Origin: an uncultured Roseburia sp.
GTDB lineage: Bacteria > Bacillota > Clostridia > Lachnospirales > Lachnospiraceae
Assembly: GCA_934309475.1 (NCBI GenBank)
Contig: CAKRDK010000015.1
Coordinates: forward strand, 1-53,804
Direction: 5' to 3'
DNA length: 53,804 bases
The notes under the pieces are model-generated. The model saw only the letters and a program-made list of their open reading frames with translations. It had not been told where the DNA came from and made no database searches. The position numbers were made by a program, and so were the translations under genes. This document shows, in pieces, positions 35,712-47,429 of this stretch (its first letter is position 1; the number at the start of each line of letters is the position of its first letter).

Positions 35712-37493
35712 ATGGAAAAATTCAAAAAAGACACAATTATATTACTCGATGGGGCGATGGGGACATATTACGCACAGAAATATCCTTCCGAGATAGAGGC
35801 GGAGGAAGCAAATCTGCTTCATCCGGAACAGATTATTGCCATTCATAAGGAGTACATAGAAGCGGGGGCACAGTGGATTCGCACGAATACATTTGCGGTA
35901 AACCATCATCTTTTCCCGGAGTGGATTACCTGCGAGGCGGTGTTGCGTGGTGCCATCGCCAATGTCCGGGCTGCAATCGCTGAGACAGGAAGAGAAGTTC
36001 AGATTGTGGCATCCATTGGGCCGATTCGCCAGACGGCAGAAGAGAGTGAAGCAGAGATTTATGCGGAATATGAGAAAATCATTACGGTTTTCGCGGAGGA
36101 AGGCATCCGGATTTTCCTGTTTGAGACCTGTTCCGAATGGAAATGGCTTCCAAGACTGGCGCAGTTATGCAAGGAGAAATGTGAAGACAGTCTGGTAATC
36201 ACACAGTTTTCCTTAAATCCAATGGGCTATACACAGCATGGATACAGCATCGATGAGTTGATTTCTGTGGCATCGCAGGAAGAGAATATCGATATTTTTG
36301 GATTTAACTGTGGAGTCGGTGCCCTTCATATGAAACAGTTGCTAGAGAAACAGACATTCCCGGAGAATTGTGTCTTAAGCGTGCTTCCGAATGCAGGTTA
36401 TCAGCAGGAGTTACGTGGAAGACTGCGTTTTTCCAATGAGCCGGAGTATTATGCGGCGCAGATGCAGGAAATGATTGCGCTTGGAGTTAATATCATCGGT
36501 GGCTGCTGTGGCACAACGCCAAAGCATATTCAGGTTCTGCATGGGCTTTTAGAAAAAAATAATACGGTACAGCCAAAGAAACTGCAAAAATCAGCGGAAG
36601 AAAAGCACGAAAAGATGACGGAGACGACGCCGTTTATGGAGAAGCTGACCGCTGGGAAAGAAAAAGTGTTTGTAGTTGAGCTGGACGCACCATTTGATGA
36701 TCAGATTGAAAAGTTCCGCAAGGGAATTTTTGCGTTAAAAGAGAACGGCGTGGATATGATTACGGTATCGGATTCGCCGCTTGCACGTTCGAGAGCGGAT
36801 GCGTCATTATTGGCAGTGTATGCAAAACACTGTGCGGATGTTGACGTTATGCCTCATGTGGCAATGAGAGACCGCAACCTGATTGGACTTCGTTCTGAGA
36901 TTTTAGGCGCGCATATCAATGGAATCCGTGATTTCCTTGTGATTACGGGTGACCCGGTGGGACCGGATGACCGTGGCAAAATCACAGGCGTGTTTGACAT
37001 GAATTCCATCCGTTTCATGGAATATCTGCGCCACATGAATGAGGAAATTTTCGGAGAACGCCCTGTTTTCTATGGCGGAGCCTTAAATTATGCCGGAACG
37101 AACATTGATGCGGTGGTGCGGAGAATGCAGATGAAACTGGATGCAGGATGTGCTTATTTTCTGACGCAGCCAATTTTTTCAGAGACGGATATTGCCCGAA
37201 TTCACGATTTGAAAGAGAGAACGGGTGCAAAAATCATCTGCGGCATTATGCCGATTGTAAGTTACCGCAATGCTATGTTTTTGAAAAATGAGATGCCGGG
37301 AATTCACGTAGGAGATGATATTGTGGCGCGTTACCGCCAGGATATGACGCGCGAGGAGGCAGAGGAAGTGTCGGTAGCCTTATCGGTCGACATTGCCCGC
37401 AAATTGGAGGATGTTGCAGATGGCTATTACCTGATGACACCATTCCACCGTGTCGGACTTGTGAACCGGATTATGAATGAGATTCGTAAATAA
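35712..37493 (+). CDS. Bifunctional homocysteine S-methyltransferase / 5,10-methylenetetrahydrofolate reductase
   Basis: 593 aa with GGAGAGG upstream. Residues 1-285 are the Zn-dependent methyltransferase barrel (ILLDGAMGTYYAQK; zinc cysteines in GFNCGVG and GGCCGT). Residues about 305-590 are a MetF-type reductase (VVELDAPFD, FLVITGDPVG, FLTQPIF). The same fusion is known as YitJ in Bacillus. Together they make methyl-THF and move methyl groups to homocysteine, although the direct methyl donor of this fusion type is often S-methylmethionine. The following regulator gene is 9 bases away and probably co-transcribed. Confidence 0.9.
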   Translation: MEKFKKDTIILLDGAMGTYYAQKYPSEIEAEEANLLHPEQIIAIHKEYIEAGAQWIRTNTFAVNHHLFPEWITCEAVLRGAIANVRAAIAETGREVQIVASIGPIRQTAEESEAEIYAEYEKIITVFAEEGIRIFLFETCSEWKWLPRLAQLCKEKCEDSLVITQFSLNPMGYTQHGYSIDELISVASQEENIDIFGFNCGVGALHMKQLLEKQTFPENCVLSVLPNAGYQQELRGRLRFSNEPEYYAAQMQEMIALGVNIIGGCCGTTPKHIQVLHGLLEKNNTVQPKKLQKSAEEKHEKMTETTPFMEKLTAGKEKVFVVELDAPFDDQIEKFRKGIFALKENGVDMITVSDSPLARSRADASLLAVYAKHCADVDVMPHVAMRDRNLIGLRSEILGAHINGIRDFLVITGDPVGPDDRGKITGVFDMNSIRFMEYLRHMNEEIFGERPVFYGGALNYAGTNIDAVVRRMQMKLDAGCAYFLTQPIFSETDIARIHDLKERTGAKIICGIMPIVSYRNAMFLKNEMPGIHVGDDIVARYRQDMTREEAEEVSVALSVDIARKLEDVADGYYLMTPFHRVGLVNRIMNEIRK

Positions 37494-37502
37494 TGGGAAA
37501 AG

Positions 37503-38786
37503 ATGAAAAATAGAGAAGAAAAAAAGGGAAACCGTTACATGGGACTTTTGATTCGACAGAAGAGACTAGAGCAGAATCTGTCGCAGGAGGGACTCTGCAA
37601 AGGCATCTGTGTGGTTTCCTATTTGAGTAAAATCGAGCAGGGAAAGGTAAATCCGGGTCTGGATATCGTCGAGCAGCTTTTTGCAGTTCTGGGAATTACG
37701 TTTCTTACAGATGAGGAAAAAATAAAACGGCTGCGTGGACTTCTCTGGGAATATTTTGATTGTTATTTTCATGATGAAGATACTGCGAAGCTGGCGGAGA
37801 TGATAGAACAGGAACAGCAGGCTTATGAGAATAGTGAATTGAATTTAAGCTGGCAGCTTTTCCGGCTCTATCAGTCGTTGGATAAAGAGAAAGAAAATCT
37901 TCCGGAAAACGCGGAGAAACAGCTTCTTAGGCTGAAAGAGCTACAGACATACATGACAAAAAATCAATTGTTTCTGTACGGAATATTGATGGGAAAGAAT
38001 AAAAAGCTTCGTTTTGAGGAGCGCATGCAATGGTTTCAGGTGGCAGGACAGCAGGCGATGGGAAGTTATGTACTGTGCTGTCAGGGGCATCTGTGTTTTA
38101 AAGAGGGAAAATACTTAGAGGCAGTGCATTACCTTGAACTTACTTATCAGATGGCGGCGGAAGAGGGAAATGCGAACATGCTGTTGGAGAGCAGTTTTCT
38201 GATAGCCACTTGTTACTCCAATCATGATATTGATAATATGAAGCGTTATTATCGAAGAGCGATGGAATTGTGCAGGGTAATCCGGCCGGAATTGATGTAC
38301 GGTATTTATTATAATATTGGTGCTACCTATGTGGAGTATGGATATTATGAGGAAGCTGTCGAATATTTACAGAAGTCAGAGCAGCTTTTATCGGAGCGGG
38401 ATCTTGAGCGAAAAGAGAAGATGGATTGGCTGCTTATCTATCATAAACTTGCATTTTCTTACATTCAGCTTGAAAAAAAGGACTTAGGCGAGAAATGTCT
38501 GTCCGCAGCAAAAGAATTTATGGATGAGAATACGAATGAGACAGTTGTAAAAATGTTACAGGTAATTGAGCTGCGTCTTCAGGAAAATTACATGGAGAAT
38601 CCAGAATATGAAACTCTTTTGAAAGACGTGTACGAAACCGCAGGTGAAACGTTAGGATATGGGTTTAGGGTCTATCATGGCAGATATCTCATTGAATTGT
38701 ATAAAGCAAAGCGCCGCTATAAAGAGGCTCTTGAAATCACAGAAAAATTAGAACGAAAGTCTACTTTTCTTGAAAAGAATAATTAA
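37503..38786 (+). CDS. XRE-HTH regulator with TPR repeats (Rgg/PlcR-like architecture)
   Basis: 427 aa from ATG 37503; ATG 37539 also possible. The first 70 residues form an XRE HTH (GLLIRQKRLEQNLSQEGLCK, then VVSYLSKIEQGKVNPGL). The rest is helical, with TPR-like pairs (QGHLCFKEGKYLEAVHYLEL; GATYVEYGYYEEAVEYLQKS). This is the layout of peptide-sensing RRNPP regulators, but no peptide gene is visible beside it, and the ligand may be another protein. It lies between the methionine-cycle fusion and a MFS transporter, which could be its target. Confidence 0.8.
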   Translation: MKNREEKKGNRYMGLLIRQKRLEQNLSQEGLCKGICVVSYLSKIEQGKVNPGLDIVEQLFAVLGITFLTDEEKIKRLRGLLWEYFDCYFHDEDTAKLAEMIEQEQQAYENSELNLSWQLFRLYQSLDKEKENLPENAEKQLLRLKELQTYMTKNQLFLYGILMGKNKKLRFEERMQWFQVAGQQAMGSYVLCCQGHLCFKEGKYLEAVHYLELTYQMAAEEGNANMLLESSFLIATCYSNHDIDNMKRYYRRAMELCRVIRPELMYGIYYNIGATYVEYGYYEEAVEYLQKSEQLLSERDLERKEKMDWLLIYHKLAFSYIQLEKKDLGEKCLSAAKEFMDENTNETVVKMLQVIELRLQENYMENPEYETLLKDVYETAGETLGYGFRVYHGRYLIELYKAKRRYKEALEITEKLERKSTFLEKNN

Positions 38787-38906
38787 AGCCTTATTAAGAC
38801 ACAAAAATCAGGACAATTTTCTCAAATATGCACGCTTTTGTATTGCTAATCAGAATGATATACTAGGAGTATAAACATCGGTGTATAAAAAGAGAAAAGA
38901 GGAACG

Positions 38907-40142
38907 ATGATGTACGACAATAACCCGTTGTGGACTAAAAATTTTATTATCATTACAGTGGGAACCATTATTTCGCGAATTGGCAGTGCAATTGCCGGAT
39001 TTGCAACCGGACTTTTGATACTAGATTACACGGAGTCCACATTTTTATATGCACTTTACATGGTGCTCTATAATCTGCCACAGATTTTGATGCCTACGCT
39101 GGCAGGACCTTTTATCGACAAATTTTCCAGAAGAAAAACGATTTATACGTTAGATTTTATCTCTACCGGAATCTATCTGCTGTTTGCACTTGTGATTTTT
39201 TCAGGAAGCTTAAATTATGTTGTATTGGTGCTTGGCTCTATGTTGTTAGGAGCAATTGACAGCGTTTATACAGTGGCATATGAGAGTTTTTACCCGATGT
39301 TAATCAGTGAGGGAAATTACACGAAAGCGTATTCTATTTCGAGCACGCTGGAATCTTTGACGATGTTGATGGTTCCGGTATCTGCTTTCCTTTATAATCT
39401 GGTGGGAATCGGTCCGTTATTTTTGATAGATATGGTCAGTTTTTTCATTGCGGCAGTGATGGAAACGCAGATTCATGTGGAAGAATCCTATGTAAAAGAA
39501 AAAAATGAATCATTTGGAATACACCAATACAAAAAGACCTTTGAAGAGGGCGTCAGCTACTTAAAAGGGGAGCGGGGACTGCGTGCAGTTGTACTTTATT
39601 TTACCGTAACCATGTGTGCACAGGGTGCTTCAAATGTAATCGGTCTTCCTTATTTTAAAGGAGCGTATCCGAGAGGTGAGTATGTCTACATTGCAGTGAT
39701 GGGATTTATGCTTTTCGGGCGGTTGATTGGCGGAGCAGTTCATTACAAAGTCAAATATCCGACGGACAAGAAATTCCTGATTGCGCTCATAGTCTATACG
39801 TCGATGTGCGTATTTGATGGAACTTATCTGTTTACGCCGGTTCCATTGATGATGGCAATGTGTTTTGTTTCGGGACTTATGGGAGTAACTTCTTATAATA
39901 TCCGCATTTCTGCGACGCAAAGTTATGTCCCGGATGGGAAAAAAGGACGATTCAACGGCATTTTCCATATGGCTGTGACAGTCGGAATGATACTGGGAGA
40001 GTTATTGTCTGGTGTGATGGCAGAATTCATAGAAAAAAGGGTTGTTGTCACTATTTTCATGGCAGTTAATTTTGTGGCAGTCTGGCTCATTATGTACCGG
40101 AATCGAAAAGATGTGGCGGTTATCTATAACCGTCAGGCGTAG
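38907..40142 (+). CDS. Major facilitator superfamily transporter
   Basis: 411 aa with AGAGGAACG upstream; twelve predicted helices. The loop after TM2 reads GPFIDKFSRRKTIY, the MFS motif A (G..D..GRR) in slightly altered form. It resembles drug or macrolide exporters of the MefA/enterobactin-exporter group by length and organisation; substrate unknown. Its upstream region (38787-38906) holds ATACTAGGAGTAT (38860-38872), a small palindrome inside a -10-like TATACT, perhaps an operator for the XRE-TPR regulator upstream. Confidence 0.82.
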   Translation: MMYDNNPLWTKNFIIITVGTIISRIGSAIAGFATGLLILDYTESTFLYALYMVLYNLPQILMPTLAGPFIDKFSRRKTIYTLDFISTGIYLLFALVIFSGSLNYVVLVLGSMLLGAIDSVYTVAYESFYPMLISEGNYTKAYSISSTLESLTMLMVPVSAFLYNLVGIGPLFLIDMVSFFIAAVMETQIHVEESYVKEKNESFGIHQYKKTFEEGVSYLKGERGLRAVVLYFTVTMCAQGASNVIGLPYFKGAYPRGEYVYIAVMGFMLFGRLIGGAVHYKVKYPTDKKFLIALIVYTSMCVFDGTYLFTPVPLMMAMCFVSGLMGVTSYNIRISATQSYVPDGKKGRFNGIFHMAVTVGMILGELLSGVMAEFIEKRVVVTIFMAVNFVAVWLIMYRNRKDVAVIYNRQA

Positions 40143-40154
40143 ACTTATTAGTAG

Positions 40155-40198
40155 AAAAGAGGAAAACATATATTTTGTGTATGTTTTCCTCTTTTTTG
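40155..40198 (+). terminator. Strong rho-independent terminator after the MFS gene
   Basis: AAAAGAGGAAAACATA (40155-40170) pairs perfectly with TATGTTTTCCTCTTTT (40180-40195) and continues in T. Confidence 0.85.
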
Positions 40199-40294
40199 CT
40201 TGCAATTTCTTGAAAATAGAGGTATCATCTTATAAAAACATAGTAAACATATAGGAATAATAGTAAAATAAAAAGAACGAAAGGAGGAATGGAT

Positions 40295-40927
40295 ATGCAG
40301 CGAAAAGAAATTTTATGCTTTGGGGATTCGAACACGTATGGATTAATTCCCGGAACAACGGAGCGTTACGGCTATGGCGTGCGCTGGACGAGCCTTTTAG
40401 AAGAAGCTGTCTGGGAGAAAGGTTATTATGTGAGTGAGGAAGGATTATGCGGAAGAACCACCATTTTTGATGACCCATTGCGGGATGGCAGACGTGGAAC
40501 GGAAATGTTGCCGACGCTCTTAGAGACACACCAACCGATTGAGGTGGTGACTGTCATGCTTGGAACCAATGACTGCAAGATGATTTATGATGCGTCTGCA
40601 GAGATTATCGGAAAAGGCATTGAGCGTCTGTTAGACCAGATTGGACATGTTGCACCGCAGGCAAAAGTGCTGCTCATCGCTCCGATTGCATTAGGAGATG
40701 GCGTCGGCGAAGAAGGATACGATCCGGAATTCAACCAGGAATCGGTCGAAGTCTCAAAGAGTTTGCCGGAAGTATACCGGAAGATTGCGGCAAAGCGTAA
40801 CCTTTTCTTTCTGGCGGCATCGGATTATGCATCTCCGAGTGAGCGTGATAGGGAACATCTGGATAAAGAGGGGCATAAGAAGCTTGGAACCGCCATCTAT
40901 CAGAAGTTGTTGACGGAAGTATTCTGA
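40295..40927 (+). CDS. SGNH/GDSL-type hydrolase
   Basis: 210 aa; ATG 40295 is chosen since GGAGG is 7 bases upstream, while ATG 40289 would touch it. LCFGDSNTYG carries the nucleophilic serine (block I), GRTTIFDD block II, VMLGTNDCK block III with Asn, and DKEGHKKLG block V with His. No signal peptide, so it is a cytoplasmic esterase, perhaps a carbohydrate or thioester esterase; the DPLRDGRRGTEMLP segment is typical of arylesterase-like members. Its 3' end overlaps the convergent Crp/Fnr gene by 28 bases. Confidence 0.85.
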   Translation: MQRKEILCFGDSNTYGLIPGTTERYGYGVRWTSLLEEAVWEKGYYVSEEGLCGRTTIFDDPLRDGRRGTEMLPTLLETHQPIEVVTVMLGTNDCKMIYDASAEIIGKGIERLLDQIGHVAPQAKVLLIAPIALGDGVGEEGYDPEFNQESVEVSKSLPEVYRKIAAKRNLFFLAASDYASPSERDREHLDKEGHKKLGTAIYQKLLTEVF

Positions 40928-41586
40928 TAGAAGTCCTTGCTGCGTTTCTGCAATTCTGTGCGGTTGGCAATGTAATAGTGCCGGTCTCTTTTTTCGAGAA
41001 CATTTTCACGGACGAGAGATTGCAGGGCGCGGAGCAGATGCCGGTAGCTTGTGCCGAGAAAATCTGCCACGTCCGTCAATTTTTCTGTAAAATACGGTGT
41101 CTGGCAGGTCGTATCAATATAAGAGCAAAGCCTTGTCTCAAGCGGATAGAGCAGATTGTTTGAGCCGTTCCTTGAGCCAAGTTCCATTTTCCGTGCCATG
41201 GAATGTCCAAGGTGATAGATAAATTCGGGACACTTCATGAGCACGGATTTATTTTGTTCCATGGGAAAACCAATGCAGGTCAGTTCGGACAACGCCTGCA
41301 CCGTATTTTTCGCCGGGAGAGCCTGACTTAAGAAAAATTCCAAATCTCCGAGAATCCCACCGCGGTCATAAAAGCTGTATAAAATGCGTTTTCCATCGTC
41401 AGAGTCGTAGAAAACTTTTGCCTGTCCCTTGCAGATAAACAGAAGGTAAGGAATTTCTTCGCCGTCCTGGCAGATGAATTCTCCCGGCTCATAGATATAG
41501 GTGGAAAGTGGTACATCTGTGAGCAGATTCAGTAAATGCATGTCTTCAATTTCTTTTTCCGTGTGATGATAAGGTTTTTGTCTCAT
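40900..41586 (-). CDS. Crp/Fnr-family regulator (YeiL-like)
   Basis: 228 aa from ATG 41586, with AAGGCAGG upstream; longer in-frame starts to 41622 lack a site. The cyclic-nucleotide-type barrel spans 25-135 (YEPGEFICQDGEEIPYLLFI). A dimer helix and C-terminal HTH follow (EKLTDVADFLGTSYRHLLRA). There is no Fnr cysteine cluster at the N-terminus. It resembles E. coli YeiL. It is the only minus-strand gene right of the origin and diverges from the ygjV homologue, whose promoter carries a Crp/Fnr-type palindrome; that gene is its likely target. Confidence 0.82.
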   Translation of the reverse strand: MRQKPYHHTEKEIEDMHLLNLLTDVPLSTYIYEPGEFICQDGEEIPYLLFICKGQAKVFYDSDDGKRILYSFYDRGGILGDLEFFLSQALPAKNTVQALSELTCIGFPMEQNKSVLMKCPEFIYHLGHSMARKMELGSRNGSNNLLYPLETRLCSYIDTTCQTPYFTEKLTDVADFLGTSYRHLLRALQSLVRENVLEKRDRHYYIANRTELQKRSKDFYQNTSVNNF

Positions 41587-41641
41587 GAAAATACCTGCCT
41601 TTCTTTTTACTATATTATACATTAACTATGCTTTGGCAAAA

Positions 41642-41744
41642 GTCCGGGAACCCGGAGGTTTCCCGGACATGCGGGATATATTTGCTACGCTCATTATATC
41701 ATGTGACATATGTCATATCAAGAAGCAGGATATCTTCTTATAAT
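41642..41744 (+). promoter_or_regulatory. ygjV promoter with Crp/Fnr-type palindrome at -41.5
   Basis: TGACATATGTCA (41704-41715) is a perfect palindrome whose centre lies 29.5 bases before TATAAT (41739-41744), the same distance as at 21.16 kb. A GTCCGGGAA/TTCCCGGAC hairpin (41642-41668) lies between this site and the divergent regulator gene. Confidence 0.65.
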
Positions 41745-41777
41745 AAGGGAAGAAAAAAGGAAAGGTAAGAGTTTGTT

Positions 41778-42344
41778 ATGACAATGAAATTTTTTATGAT
41801 ACAGTTATTGGGACTGATTCCATCGGCAATCGCGATTACATCTTTGCAGTCGGATAACCGGAAAAAAATTCTGGTGCTGCAGGTACTCTGCAATATCATG
41901 TGGGGCGCGCAGTATATTCTTCTTGGCGCATTTACAGGGCTTGCCACAGACATTATTGGATTTTTCCGTGCCGGATTGTGTTATTTTAATGACAGAAAGT
42001 GGGCAAAAAGCAAAGTATGGCTCTGGCTTTTGCTGTTTTCCTATGCATTCAGTGCAGTGATTACGTGGGACGGATTTGTCAGTGCGCTGCCGTGCTTTTC
42101 CATGATGCTGACAACCATTGCGCTTTGGACGCACGATATGCGTAAGACAAGATTGCTGTTTTTGTTCAATTCACCGCCAATTTTCCTATATAATCTGCTT
42201 GTAAAATCATACTCCTGTGCGGGAATCGAGGTTATTGCATTTATTTCGTTTATCATAGCAATTTACCGTTTTGACATTAGACCGGCGCAGAAAGCGAAAA
42301 TGGAATTGTGCAATATAGATAAAAAAGAAGTAGAAAACTTGTAA
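41778..42344 (+). CDS. ygjV: YgjV-family inner membrane protein
   Basis: 188 aa; six to seven hydrophobic helices. The family blocks FFMIQLLGLIPSAIAITSLQ, SDNRKKILVLQVLCNIMWG and AFTGLATDIIGFFRAGLCYF are clear. YgjV proteins are of unknown function. The alternative ATG two codons on (41784) is possible. Regulation by the divergent Crp/Fnr protein is suggested by the class II site. Confidence 0.8.
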   Translation: MTMKFFMIQLLGLIPSAIAITSLQSDNRKKILVLQVLCNIMWGAQYILLGAFTGLATDIIGFFRAGLCYFNDRKWAKSKVWLWLLLFSYAFSAVITWDGFVSALPCFSMMLTTIALWTHDMRKTRLLFLFNSPPIFLYNLLVKSYSCAGIEVIAFISFIIAIYRFDIRPAQKAKMELCNIDKKEVENL

Positions 42345-42370
42345 TACAATAACAAAATCACAAGAAACAC

Positions 42371-42549
42371 TTGAAAAATTAGAAAAGAAGTAGTAGTATA
42401 TAACCATAGTAATTGCAGATGCAAGTCGGGTTGTTACTAATACGATTAGGCAAGACTGAGTTGTACTCGAAGCGTATGAGAATATGTTCATGGAATGTTT
42501 TTCGTGGAGTATGTTCCATGCATGGAAGGCGAGTATGATTCAGTTTTTT
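42371..42549 (+). promoter_or_regulatory. Promoter, RAT antiterminator site and terminator before licT
   Basis: TTGAAA (42371-42376), 17 bases, TAGTAT (42394-42399). GGGTTGTTACTAATACGATT with AGGCAAGACT (42428-42457) matches the ribonucleic antiterminator of BglG/LicT proteins. Its 3' end overlaps the stem AGACTGAGTTGTACTCG (42454-42470) that pairs with CGAGTATGATTCAGT (42530-42544) before T6. Binding by the antiterminator keeps transcription going when substrate is present. Confidence 0.85.
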
Positions 42550-42592
42550 AATTTGGAGGAAAAGTTTTTCAGAGCAAAAGGGGCACAAGGTA

Positions 42593-43426
42593 ATGGACAT
42601 TTTAAAAGTTATTAACAATAATGTGGTAAGCGCACATGACAATAATAACAATGAGATTGTCGTTATGGGCAAGGGAATCGGGTTTGGCAGAAAGTCCGGC
42701 GATGCAATCGAGGAAGACAAGATTGAGAAGATTTTTTCCCTGCCGAAGGAACATACCTGCAACTTTGAAGAACTGGTCGAAAATATGCCGTATGAGCATG
42801 TCCGCATTGCAGATGAAGCGATTACATATGCGTCTGAGAAGTTACACCGGGAACTCAACCGTAATATTTACATTACGCTGACGGATCATCTGAATTTTGC
42901 AATCGAGCGGCAGAAGAAGGGAATTACACTTCAGAACGCACTGCTCTGGGAGATTAAGAAGTTCTACGCCGAAGAGTATGAGATTGGTCTTGGGATTATC
43001 GAGATGGTTCGGAATGAACTTTACATGGAACTTCCGGAGGATGAGGCAGGATTTATTACACTCCATATCGTGAATGCGGAGATGGAGGGAAGCGGTAACT
43101 TAGAGGATGCACAGAGGATTCCTTCTATTATAAAGGATATTTTAAACATTGTCCGTTATACCTACCAGGAGGAGATTGACGAGGGAAGTCTCTCCTATGA
43201 GAGATTTCTGACACATTTAAAATTTTTTGTACAGCGTGCCATACGCAACGAAGTATATGATGAGACAGACATGGAGTTGTATGAGATGTTACAGGGACGA
43301 TATCCGAAAGCATATGCCTGCGCGAAGAAGATTGCAAAGTATATGCAGGATAACAAAGGATATCAGGTGCCGGAGGCAGAACTTTCTTATCTGACGGCGC
43401 ACATCGCAAGAATTACAAGGAAATAA
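42593..43426 (+). CDS. licT: BglG/LicT-family transcription antiterminator
   Basis: 277 aa. The RNA-binding CAT domain is residues 1-56 (ILKVINNNVVSAHDNNNNEI, GKGIGFGRKSGD). PRD1 (about 65-170) contains HVRIADEAI and LTDHLNFAIERQ; PRD2 (about 175-277) contains LKFFVQRAI and YLTAHIARI. The PRD histidines are targets of PTS phosphorylation. It autoregulates through the RAT in its own leader and acts on a second RAT just downstream, ahead of the EII gene. Confidence 0.92.
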   Translation: MDILKVINNNVVSAHDNNNNEIVVMGKGIGFGRKSGDAIEEDKIEKIFSLPKEHTCNFEELVENMPYEHVRIADEAITYASEKLHRELNRNIYITLTDHLNFAIERQKKGITLQNALLWEIKKFYAEEYEIGLGIIEMVRNELYMELPEDEAGFITLHIVNAEMEGSGNLEDAQRIPSIIKDILNIVRYTYQEEIDEGSLSYERFLTHLKFFVQRAIRNEVYDETDMELYEMLQGRYPKAYACAKKIAKYMQDNKGYQVPEAELSYLTAHIARITRK

Positions 43427-43441
43427 CAAGATTTTGTTCTT

Positions 43442-43545
43442 GGGATTGTTACTAACACGATTAGGCAAGACCCGACGCGAAATGACAGATTACATGGACT
43501 AGGAAAGTTTGTGTGGGTGTATCAGATTGCGTCTGGGTCTTTTTC
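43442..43545 (+). promoter_or_regulatory. Second RAT site with overlapping terminator before the EII gene
   Basis: GGGATTGTTACTAACACGAT with TAGGCAAGACCC (43442-43473) differs from the first RAT at few positions. AGACCCGACGC (43468-43478) pairs with GCGTCTGGGTCT (43529-43540), with a bulge, before TTTTTC. Confidence 0.88.
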
Positions 43546-43638
43546 TTTTTCCCGGAAGTGAAACGGCGGAAGAGAAATGGAATACGAATAAAGCACGGGA
43601 AAACATAACGTGTTTTAGATAAAAAATTTAAAGAATAA

Positions 43639-45576
<1,938 letters not shown>

Positions 45577-45590
45577 AAAATAGAAAAACA

Positions 45591-45642
45591 CAGCCCCTTC
45601 GGGACAGGAAAAGCGGATGCCGCAGGGGTCTTGATGGGGCTG
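45591..45642 (+). other. Intercistronic hairpin between EII and glycosidase genes
   Basis: CAGCCCC (45591-45597) pairs with GGGGCTG (45636-45642), with GCGGATGCCGC inside. No T-run follows, so it is more likely a processing or mRNA-stability element than a terminator. Confidence 0.5.
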
Positions 45643-45686
45643 AGTTATAATGATTATTCTGTAAGAAATAGAACAAATGTAGTTAA

Positions 45687-47141
<1,455 letters not shown>

Positions 47142-47159
47142 ACAAAGGAGGAGAATACA

Positions 47160-47417
47160 ATGAAGTCGTTCACATATACAATTACAGATGAAGTTGGCAT
47201 TCACGCAAGACCGGCAGGAATGTTGGTAAAACAGGCAAAAGAGTGCACAAGCGAAATCACAGTGACCTCAAAAGGCAAAAGTGCTGATGCCAAAAAACTG
47301 ATGATGCTGATGTCACTCGGTGTCAAGCAGGGAGACGAGGTAACAGTAGAAGTAAGCGGCGGCAATGAAGATGCGGATGCTGCAAGCATGGAGAAATTTT
47401 TCAAAGAAAATCTGTAA
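47160..47417 (+). CDS. ptsH: HPr phosphocarrier, lacking the Ser46 regulatory site
   Basis: 85 aa with AAAGGAGG upstream. H15 in GIHARPAG is the PEP-dependent site. Where classical Firmicute HPr have Ser46 in NLKSIMGVMSLG, this one reads DAKKLMMLMSLG, with lysine at 46. It therefore could not be phosphorylated there by HPr kinase and should not serve as CcpA corepressor. Such HPr variants occur in Clostridia, from memory. It carries phosphate from EI (next gene) to EIIA. Confidence 0.92.
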   Translation: MKSFTYTITDEVGIHARPAGMLVKQAKECTSEITVTSKGKSADAKKLMMLMSLGVKQGDEVTVEVSGGNEDADAASMEKFFKENL

Positions 47418-47429
47418 TCGCAGGAAAAT

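Noticed and set aside
40731..41163. ORFs antisense to the SGNH and Crp/Fnr genes
   Set aside because: They overlap well-supported genes in other frames and lack ribosome sites.
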